Of a stretch of DNA of 64,000 bases, positions 19,903 to 28,100 are shown piece by piece. The first letter of the stretch is position 1, and each line of letters opens with the position of its first letter. The notes beneath the pieces are model-generated. The model did no database searches and was not told where the DNA came from. It was given only the letters and a program-made list of their open reading frames with translations. The stretch comes from an uncultured Phocaeicola sp. (GTDB taxonomy: Bacteria; Bacteroidota; Bacteroidia; Bacteroidales; Bacteroidaceae), in NCBI GenBank assembly GCA_944320855.1, contig CALUJF010000007.1, positions 19,530-83,529 of the forward strand. Reading direction: 5' to 3'. The translations under genes were made by a program, and so were the position numbers.

Positions 19903-21134
19903 TTCCTCTTATAATATAATGTGTTGCAATTCGTGCGTACGAAACATTCCTTTGCCGTGGCTGCTATCTCCTCTGCTGTTACGGAGCGATATCTGTCCAC
20001 TTCGCTGTTGATATCCTCGGCCTTGCCTATCAGTTCGAAGAAAGCCATGTTTGTGGCCACGCTCAGGTAGTTGATATTGCTGAATATCTGTTCGCTTTCG
20101 TATCTGTTTTTCACTTTTTCCAGTTCTCTCGGGTCGATTGGCTCATGCTTCAGTTTCTCCAGCTCCTCCCATACCGCCTGTTCCGCTTCCTCGAGGCTGA
20201 CACCATCGCACGGCTTTCCGGTGATATGAAACAGTCCGTTGTCGATGCTTCCGGAGATATACGCATCCACCGACGAGAAGATTTTCTTTCCGATGACCAG
20301 CCTCTGTATGAGTCGTGACGAACGCCCGTTGCACAGTATGTCGGACATGATATCGAACGTGTGATACCTCCTGTCGCGTCTGTTGCACATATGGAATGCC
20401 ATATAGAGCGTGTCCACAGGCACATTCCTTTCCACGGTGAGTCGTCTTTCCTCCGTCTGCGGTTCCTCCTTCGGCAGGTTTCTCTCCCTGATGTCCCTTC
20501 TTGGGATATCTCCGAACCATTTCTCCGCCAGTCGCACGGTTTCCCCGAACGTGATATTTCCGCTCACGCTCAGTATGGCATTGTTCGGCGCATAGAATCT
20601 GTAGAAGAAATCCTTCACATCGTCCATCGTCGCATTAGTGATATGACTGATTTCCTTTCCTATGGTAGGCCAGCGGTAAGGGTGCGTCTTGTATGCCATA
20701 TCCCTTATGATATGCGACACATCGCCATACGGCTGATTCAGGTTTCTCTGTTTGAATTCCTCTGTCACGACATGCTTCTGCACCTCAAGACTCTTCTCGT
20801 TGAAGTCGAGCGAGAGCATTCTGTCGCTTTCCAGCCAGAACCCCGTTTCAGCATTTCCGCACGGCAGAGTGATATAGTAGTTTGTAATGTCGTTGTTGGT
20901 CCACGCATTGTTCTCGCCCCCTGCGTTCTGCACAGGAGTGTCATAGTCCGGGATATTCACCGAGCCTCCGAACATCAGATGCTCGAACAGGTGTGCGAAG
21001 CCCGTATGTTCAGGATGCTCGTCCCTTGCTCCCACATTGTAGAGAATGTTGAGGGCAACCATCTGTGTAGAGTTATCCTCGCTGTGTACAATGCGGAGGC
21101 CGTTGTCGAGGGTATGTCTGTTGATTGTAATCAT
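19899..21134 (-). CDS. M16 family zinc peptidase (pitrilysin-like)
   Basis: Metallopeptidase with the inverted zinc motif HLFEH (H48, E51, H52) in HTGFAHLFEHLMFGG; the downstream Glu ligand is probably in VVTEEFKQRN. The 411 residues cover the two-domain half-unit typical of bacterial YmxG/PqqL-type members. No signal peptide is seen, so a cytoplasmic location is expected, unlike its neighbours. The start codon directly follows the non-coding octamer module D. Confidence 0.92.
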   Translation of the reverse strand: MITINRHTLDNGLRIVHSEDNSTQMVALNILYNVGARDEHPEHTGFAHLFEHLMFGGSVNIPDYDTPVQNAGGENNAWTNNDITNYYITLPCGNAETGFWLESDRMLSLDFNEKSLEVQKHVVTEEFKQRNLNQPYGDVSHIIRDMAYKTHPYRWPTIGKEISHITNATMDDVKDFFYRFYAPNNAILSVSGNITFGETVRLAEKWFGDIPRRDIRERNLPKEEPQTEERRLTVERNVPVDTLYMAFHMCNRRDRRYHTFDIMSDILCNGRSSRLIQRLVIGKKIFSSVDAYISGSIDNGLFHITGKPCDGVSLEEAEQAVWEELEKLKHEPIDPRELEKVKNRYESEQIFSNINYLSVATNMAFFELIGKAEDINSEVDRYRSVTAEEIAATAKECFVRTNCNTLYYKRK

Positions 21135-21275
21135 TTTCTTTAGTTACGAGTTGACGAGTTGACAAGTTGACGAGGTTTTCTTTAGTTGACAAGCTGACGA
21201 GGTAACAGTCCGGATGGAGAACCTTGTCAACTTGTAACTGAAGCCTTGTAACTGAAAAGAAGCCTTGTCAACTAA
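21135..21275 (-). repeat. Octamer leader cassette D (before the M16 peptidase, non-coding part only)
   Basis: Read on the minus strand it has the GGCTTCTTTTCAGTTACAAG block, GTTGACAAGG, the CTCCATCCGGA core, and octamer blocks ending AACTCGTAACTAAAG three bases before the ATG. Unlike the other five copies there is no coding continuation: the protein starts with its ordinary N-terminus. Confidence 0.9.
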
Positions 21276-21278
21276 CTT

Positions 21279-22310
21279 TTATTTATTCATCACCTCCGCC
21301 TTCAGAATCCTGATATCCGTTTTCGGGCGGTCTGCGCGGTTTGTTCCCACCTGTTCAATCTTTTCCACTACGTCCATACCGTCGATTACTTCGCCGAACA
21401 CGGTGTATGCTCCGTCAAGATGAGGTGCGCCGCCTATTGTGGTATAAGCCTGTTTCTGTTCCTTGGTATATTTCAGTGCAGGTTCTTTTTCCACTATGCT
21501 GCGTGCCTGCGATTCCAGTGAGTCCTGCAGTTCCAGCAAGCCTTCAGTGTCGCCGGCCTTGCGCATCTTGTAGATTTCCTTCATATGCTTGCGTGCCAGA
21601 TTGTTGAACACCTCTTTTAGGCGAGCCTCGTTCATGTGGTTCTCCATGTTAATCATCTGCGCCTCGCTGAACTTTCTTCCTGTCACGATATAGAACTGAC
21701 ATCCTGACGATTCCCTTTCCGGGTTCACCTCGTCGCCCTGGCGTGCAGCGGCAAGAGCACCTTTCTTGTGGAAAAAGTTCTTGTTGAACTCTGCCGGGAT
21801 AGTGTAGCCCACGTCACCGCTTCCCAGCACCGTAGTGTCGGTAGCTGTCTTGCTCAGCGGGTCGCCGGCCTGAATCATAAAGTTCTTTATCACGCGGTGG
21901 AACAGAGTGCTGTCGTACGCTCCTTCCTTGACTAATTTGATAAAGTTATCCCTGTGTTTAGGAGTTTCGTCATAGAGTTTCACTGTGATGTCGCCCATTG
22001 TGGTTTTTAGGCGGACTAATGTTTCTTTTACATTTTCCATATTGATTTTCTTTTCTGATTTACTGTTTCCTGTGCATGCCGTCATTATGATGGCGATAAA
22101 TATGAATATGAGTTTTTTAGTTGACAAGTTGACGAGTTGACAAGTTGACAAGGTTGCCTTGCGGATGATGTCTTTAGTTGACAAGTTGACGAGTTGACAA
22201 GTTGACAAGGTTGCCTTGCGGATGATGTCTTTAGTTGACAAGTTGACGAGTTGACAAGTTGACAAGGTTGCCTTGCGGATGATATTTAGAATATGAGTTT
22301 GTAGGTTCAT
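21279..22310 (-). CDS. Cyclophilin-type peptidyl-prolyl isomerase lipoprotein with repeat-encoded leader
   Basis: Predicted envelope PPIase that isomerises X-Pro bonds during folding of exported proteins. Of 343 residues the first 64 come from three 57-bp cassette modules. They are followed by KKLIFIFIAIIMTAC (lipobox ending at Cys), then a cyclophilin domain (TTMGDITVKLYDETP, LFHRVIKNFMIQAGDP, SGCQFYIVTG). A helical insertion of about 80 residues sits between the last two cyclophilin strands, as in other Bacteroidales members. The start ATG aligns with the third codon of the usual MLMNL start block. It lies between TamL and the M16 peptidase. Confidence 0.9.
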   Translation of the reverse strand: MNLQTHILNIIRKATLSTCQLVNLSTKDIIRKATLSTCQLVNLSTKDIIRKATLSTCQLVNLSTKKLIFIFIAIIMTACTGNSKSEKKINMENVKETLVRLKTTMGDITVKLYDETPKHRDNFIKLVKEGAYDSTLFHRVIKNFMIQAGDPLSKTATDTTVLGSGDVGYTIPAEFNKNFFHKKGALAAARQGDEVNPERESSGCQFYIVTGRKFSEAQMINMENHMNEARLKEVFNNLARKHMKEIYKMRKAGDTEGLLELQDSLESQARSIVEKEPALKYTKEQKQAYTTIGGAPHLDGAYTVFGEVIDGMDVVEKIEQVGTNRADRPKTDIRILKAEVMNK

Positions 22311-22475
22311 TTGTAAGTCTATTTTTAGTTGTTAGTTTTTTATAGTTGACGGGTCTTTTTAGTTACGAGTTGACGAGTTGACAAGGTAACGAGGCCCGTC
22401 CGGATGGAGAGCCTTGTCAACTTGTAACTGAAGCCTTGTAACTGAAAAGAAGCCTTGAACTGAAAAGAAGCCTTA
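22119..22475 (-). repeat. Octamer leader cassette E (before the PPIase)
   Basis: Non-coding part 22311-22475 has the CTTTTCAGTTACAAGG block, the CTCCATCCGGACG core, octamers, and a degenerate AACTAAAAA run before the start. Coding part 22119-22310 has three 57-bp modules, the largest complete number in the window. Each encodes IIRKATLSTCQLVNLSTKD or its end variant. Confidence 0.92.
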
Positions 22476-24932
22476 TCAGAACGGATATCCGATAGCAAAA
22501 TGCAGCCCCATTCCGTCCTTGAACCGTGGAATATTGTAATACCCTCTCTTTCCTGTGTCGTATGGCACATGCAGGGCGATACCCAAGTCAAGTCTGAGGA
22601 CGAGAAAATTTAGGTCATATCTTATTCCGGCTCCCGTTCCCAGGGCTATGCTGTCGAAGAAGCGGTTGAAGGTGAATTCAGCTCCGGGGCGTGCCGGGTC
22701 CTCTCTGAGGAGCCATACATTGCCCGCATCCAGAAAGACAGCACCGTTCAGACTTCCGCCTGCAAAGTTAGATAATAATCTGAAACGATACTCCATATTC
22801 GCTTCAAGTTTTATGTCACCCGTCTGGTCTACATACGAGTACGTGTTGTTCTCCGCCGGCCTGTATCGTCCCGGTCCGATGGAGCGGATGGTGAAGGCGC
22901 GGATACTGTTTGCCCCTCCCACATAGAACTGCTCCGTGTACGGTGCAATAGTCTTGTTACCGTACGACCATATTATGCCGCCCATCGCCCTGAAAGCTAA
23001 CTGATGAGTGTCGTTGAACCATAAGGTATTTCTCACCTCCGATGAATACTTCAGGAACTGTGCGAACGGCGTTCCCAACAGCTTCTTGTCCTTCTCCGTG
23101 AACTTCTGTCCGAAGGCGGCATATATCAGCGAAGTGACATTACCCGCACTCGTCAGCGAGTTTTCCCACCACGTGCGGTTCCTGCGCTTGCGGAACGAAT
23201 TGTCGAACGTCACCGTGTACGACTGCGACGGTATGAACTGGTCGCTCAGACTGTAGAACAGCATAGGGTTCTGGGCCGCTATCCGGTTGAACTCATCCGT
23301 ACTGTTCTGCAGCGTGTTGAACGCTAAGTTCAGCGGAGTCACCGAGTGCTTCATGCTCCTTTTCGGCTGGAAACTGTACGACACCGTTCCTCCGAACGAC
23401 AGCATCTTGAAGTACCGCGCGCGGTTTATCTGCTCGGCATATACCTTGAAGTCTGTGTTCGACGGAAAGCGGAACGGGTCTACCCTGTTTTTTATCCACG
23501 GAAGTATAAGTCGCGGAAACTCCAATGACAATGCCGCTCCCAGTTCGTACGAGTTCATCACCGAGCTTCGCCCGTCCACCGTCGAGCTTGTCTGCCATTC
23601 ATACGAGCCTTTTAATTCAAGATTCAGCGAAGCCCCCATTCGCATAAAGTTCTTCCTCGACAGATTGAATTTCGCTCCCGGCCCCGTCTGTTTCGTATCC
23701 TTCGTCGTGAGGTTGAACTCCAGCTCGCTGTCATACGGCAGGTCGAACATCGAGTTCACCTTGATGTCGAGAGTGTCCGATTCCCCGCGCGGAACGTACT
23801 GGAACTCATTGAACTTGAACACCCCGAGCCTTGCCAGTGCCTCCTGCGTGTAGTTCTGCCTTGTGAGCGAATACTTCTCGCCGCTTCTGTAGATAAATCT
23901 TTTCCTCAGCACCCCGTATCTTAGTTCCGGCTTCTCCCCGAAGTAATGCACCGTAAAGTCCCTGGCGCAGATAGAGTCGTCCGGCTGCTCCCCGTTGTAG
24001 CCTATCAGCCTGACCTCCGTCGTCCCAATCACGTACTGCTTTTTCGCCTCCTTCGGGATATTCGCGGCCGGCACAATCTTCAGGTTCACGTACCCCTGCC
24101 GCATCAGCGTGTCGGCAAGGAAAGAGATATACTCCCCACGGAAGAAATAATACCCGTTGTCCTTGAAGAGGTTCACGAGCCTTTCGCGCTCGCTGTTCAG
24201 GAGCGTCACGTCGAAATTCTGGTTGCTTCTCACGAGCCTCTCGTCGAAATGCTTTCTGATAATCCTGTCCGCACGTTCCGGAAAGCCCTCATACGTCACC
24301 GTATCTATAAGGTACGGCCGTCCCATGCTAATCTCATAGCTCAGCTTCACGGCCCTCGGATTCTTGGTGCTGTCCACGCTGTACGTCACGTTTCCGTCGA
24401 AATACCCGTAGTCCTTCAGCAGGTTCGATGCAATCTTCGTGCGTGTTTCCGGATTGACGGACGACACCGTTACGGGCGTGGCAGCCAGCTTGCGGAAAAT
24501 CCATCTCCCAAGTCCTTTCTCGTATTTCTGGAAATTGTTGTAAACCCACAGTCCGAAAGGGATGGGAATACGATGTTTGGCGCTGCCGAAGAAAGAGTTG
24601 TTCGGAGCCACACTGACGGCTGCGGACACTTCTTCGATGGTCTTCCGGCCGTGTTCGGAGATATCCTTGCCGTTTATGCTGATATCGTTGATACCGGTAT
24701 AAAGTGTTTCGCCTTCAGGCAGGTTCTTCGTGGTGGAACAGGCTGAAAGGAAGATTATAGTTGACAAGTTGACAAGTTGACAAGTTGACAAGGTTGCCTT
24801 GCGGATGATGTCTTTAGTTGACAAGTTGACAAGTTGACAAGTTGACAAGGTTGCCTTGCGGATGATGTCTTTAGGGGACAAGGTTGCCTTGCGGATGATG
24901 TTTAGGATATGGGTTTTTAGGTTCATTAGCAT
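22476..24932 (-). CDS. tamL: Translocation and assembly module lipoprotein TamL (BamA/TamA family) with repeat-encoded leader
   Basis: Outer-membrane Omp85-family protein, the lipidated Bacteroidetes counterpart of TamA, acting with TamB in envelope biogenesis. The 818 residues start with the repeat-encoded leader (about 50 residues; three modules, the first shortened by 24 bp), then TIIFLSAC, whose Cys is the lipidation site. POTRA-like domains fill about 75-400 and a C-terminal 16-strand-type barrel ends in FAIGYPF. The hydrophobic core left after the repeat is very short, so leader residues must be part of the signal peptide. It is directly downstream of tamB. Confidence 0.88.
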   Translation of the reverse strand: MLMNLKTHILNIIRKATLSPKDIIRKATLSTCQLVNLSTKDIIRKATLSTCQLVNLSTIIFLSACSTTKNLPEGETLYTGINDISINGKDISEHGRKTIEEVSAAVSVAPNNSFFGSAKHRIPIPFGLWVYNNFQKYEKGLGRWIFRKLAATPVTVSSVNPETRTKIASNLLKDYGYFDGNVTYSVDSTKNPRAVKLSYEISMGRPYLIDTVTYEGFPERADRIIRKHFDERLVRSNQNFDVTLLNSERERLVNLFKDNGYYFFRGEYISFLADTLMRQGYVNLKIVPAANIPKEAKKQYVIGTTEVRLIGYNGEQPDDSICARDFTVHYFGEKPELRYGVLRKRFIYRSGEKYSLTRQNYTQEALARLGVFKFNEFQYVPRGESDTLDIKVNSMFDLPYDSELEFNLTTKDTKQTGPGAKFNLSRKNFMRMGASLNLELKGSYEWQTSSTVDGRSSVMNSYELGAALSLEFPRLILPWIKNRVDPFRFPSNTDFKVYAEQINRARYFKMLSFGGTVSYSFQPKRSMKHSVTPLNLAFNTLQNSTDEFNRIAAQNPMLFYSLSDQFIPSQSYTVTFDNSFRKRRNRTWWENSLTSAGNVTSLIYAAFGQKFTEKDKKLLGTPFAQFLKYSSEVRNTLWFNDTHQLAFRAMGGIIWSYGNKTIAPYTEQFYVGGANSIRAFTIRSIGPGRYRPAENNTYSYVDQTGDIKLEANMEYRFRLLSNFAGGSLNGAVFLDAGNVWLLREDPARPGAEFTFNRFFDSIALGTGAGIRYDLNFLVLRLDLGIALHVPYDTGKRGYYNIPRFKDGMGLHFAIGYPF

Positions 24933-25120
24933 GTTGGTTTTTAGTTTTTTTAGTTACGAGTTGACGAGTTGACAAGTTGACGAGGTTTTTTTTAGTTACG
25001 AGTTGACGAGTTGACAAGGTAACGAGGTCCGTCCGGATGGAGAACCTTGTCAACTTGTAACTGAAGCCTTGTAACTGAAAAGAAGCCTTGTAACTGAAAA
25101 GAAGCCTTGTAACTGAAAAG
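24759..25120 (-). repeat. Octamer leader cassette F (before tamL)
   Basis: Non-coding part 24933-25120 has three GTAACTGAAAAGAAGCCTT-type units (read on plus), the CCGGATGGAGAACC core and two octamer blocks. Coding part 24759-24932 has the start block MLMNLKTHILN and three modules. The first module has lost 24 bp, exactly three octamers or eight residues, relative to the others, which keeps the reading frame. Confidence 0.92.
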
Positions 25121-28100
25121 TCACCTTCTTTCCTCCTTCCTCTTCCTCTGGAATATAAACAGCTCCCTTATCCGGCTCACCTTCTTCTTCAGCACTATAC
25201 CGGCACCCGTTTCCGTCACTTCGCCTTCCAGTACATTGGCATACTTCTTGTCGTGGAAGAGCTTCACGTATCTCGTGCCGCTATTGTCGAGCCTGTATTC
25301 CAGCGATATATTGTCTATGAACGATTCGTCCCTCACCGCGGCATTTCCCGTAGAAATTTTACCCCCTATCACCACACGCACGCGGTTGTTCCAGAAACGT
25401 TTCGCAAACTGGAAGTTATAGTCCGTCCTCTGGTCGCCCGTCTCCGTGGCGTTCGTCGTTTCCATTCCTACGCTCAAATCTATTGTTTTCAGCGCATTGC
25501 CGGCAATGTTGTTTATCTGTCCCTGCAGGTATGAGTTCAGCGCGCTGTTCGCGTCAAGTTTCGCCGTCGAGCTGTCCGAGATATACATCCCCGTCACGAG
25601 CATGGTCACCGCCGCCTTGTTCTTCTGCGAGGCCGACATCGCCGCCAGTTCGTTCTGCATCGAGCCGTCCTCCGGAGCGTCTATGGTAAATGCGAATCCA
25701 AGGTTGCTCAGCCTGTTCGTTATGCTCACACCCACGTCGAAGCCCACCATCCTTGCCGCCTGGCCTTCCTGGGTGACGGAAGTCCTCATCCTCTCATACG
25801 CCCGGATGTCCAGTCGCGGGTCCATCACATTACCCGTCCACTCTATATAACTTCCTTCCCTTATCTTGAATGTTTTCAGCGGGATGACCGGCATTTCGTA
25901 TTTCATCTCTCCGCTCATCAGCGAGTACCGTCCGTTCAGCAGCATGTTTCCGTCCGGCGTGTACTGGAAAGCCAAGTCGCCCCCACCTTCCACGCGCATA
26001 TAGTTCGAGCCGCTCTCGTTGATGTCCACCCTGCACTGCACCGCCTGGTCAATATGCAGATTCACCAGCATGTCTATACCCCCCGGGCGCATCTCTTCCA
26101 GCGGTTTCCTCCGTGCCGTGGCCGTGTCCGCAAAGTTGACGAAGGTCACCGTCTCCGTCAGCCTGTCCTCCACCGTCAGCGGCGATTCGCGCAGCACGTA
26201 AGTAAAGTCGCTGCTGCCGAGGATATTCGCATTACCGCGCACCGATATCGCGTCCGGCGTACCCTTAATCGTAGTATTCAGGTCGATATACATCTTTCCG
26301 TACACCATCGACGTACGGTTCTTCTTCGCGTTGAACACCTCGAAGTTGCGTGCCGTCATCTTCAGGTCCATCCGCATGTTCGCCATATCCGCAAAATCCA
26401 CTGTTCCGTCTATCACATACGGATTCTTTCCACGCGAGAAGATGCCGTATTTGTCGAACACCAGCTTGTTGTCCGTCACCGTTATCGGCTTATCCTCCAG
26501 CCTCAGGTTCACCGAAGCCATCGGAATAAACACGTTCACGCTGTCCGTGGCCAGCCGTCCGTTTATGACAGGACTGTCCGTCGGGCCTTCCACAGTTATT
26601 TCTCCTCCGGCATACCCCTTCAGCCGGGCCATATCCTCCGGGACGAAAGCCCCTGCCATCTCCAGAGGAAAACGCATCAGCTGCATATGCGCGCTTATCC
26701 TGTCCTTCTCTTCGTCTGAAGCCGCCGCCCTGTACTGTCCGTTTATCTCAGCCAATGTGCTGCCGTTTCTTGTTATATATCCGTCCACATGATGTCCGCT
26801 GTCTCCCATCGGCAGATAGACTCCGCTCATCGTCCAGTCGCCAAGCGGCTTGCCGGAATAAGCCAATCTGCTGATGTCGGTTTCGATTGCAGTCATGAAC
26901 ATGTTCTCTTCTTGCTGCACATAATGGGCTTCGGCGCTGATAACACCTTCTACAGGCGGCATATAAGGGATAATGCGTTTGAACTCACCTATGTCAAGAC
27001 GGTTTACGCTCAGCGTCACATCCTGCAGCGACGTAGAGTCCGCCACAGAGTAAATCTGCAGCCCCGTTCCATTATCGTCCTGCAGCTTCATGTCGGCATG
27101 TATCCTGCCTTTGTCGCTCAGGAATATATAATTATCCTTGTTCAGCCGGAATTTCCTGTATATTAGGATAGGCTCTTCAGGCAGCACGTGCAGACTTATA
27201 CCTCCCTCGCGCAGCACAGCTTCCATTCCTATCAGCGCCCCCGTTTGGTTCCGGGCGTTGTCATAGCGTACCATCATCCGTGCGCTGCCGTCGTAGATAC
27301 CTCCGTCCAGTGATATGCCGAAGGCCTCCTGCCGGTCCGTATGGTTAGCCTTCACTCCCCCCGTAAGGACTATGCCTGTCGAGTCCTGCACCGCGCGGAA
27401 CGTAATGGTATCCAGACGCAGACTGTCAGTGTGCAGACCGTACAGATAAGCCGAACTGTTTATTCCGTTTGCTGAAGAAGTATTAAGTGAGGCATAAAGT
27501 TTACTGAAACCAATGCCCCCCATCTCAAGAGTATTCACAAACGGATTGTCATCGCCCGCCGTCAGCCTGAACGACGTTTCCGGCAGCAAAGCACGCAGGG
27601 TGTCAAGGTTCAATGTCCTGCTTTCCCACTGCCGTGCAGCAAGAGTAGATATTTTTGTCAGTCTGTCAGCCACCCTGTCTATGCCCCCTGTAGTCCTGAG
27701 GAGCATTGTCATATCCCCCGAGTTGATGAACGAGCGCAGGGAATCCTCCGTCATGCTCACCCCGAAGTTCAAATCTTTTGTCTTGAAGGTTTTTTTCTCC
27801 GTGCTGAGTCTGATATTATTTATGGACACCTTGGCCTGATGCCTGTTCCGCATATCCGTACTTGCATCGATGTCTATAGTCTGTGCTGTTTTCAATGGTT
27901 CGCCCACAAGCCCCAGGGCGTGGAGATCCAGACGCCTGATGTCCGTACGCATCCGTGCCGTTATATTGTTATTTGAAATATCAGCGTCAAGCATTGAGCA
28001 TATCTCCATCATGTTGTCATCGATATTGAAAGCCACATTCGCTTTGCCATTGGCAAGTCCGGCTTTCATGTCAATTCCGGAGAAAGAATTTGACAATTCA

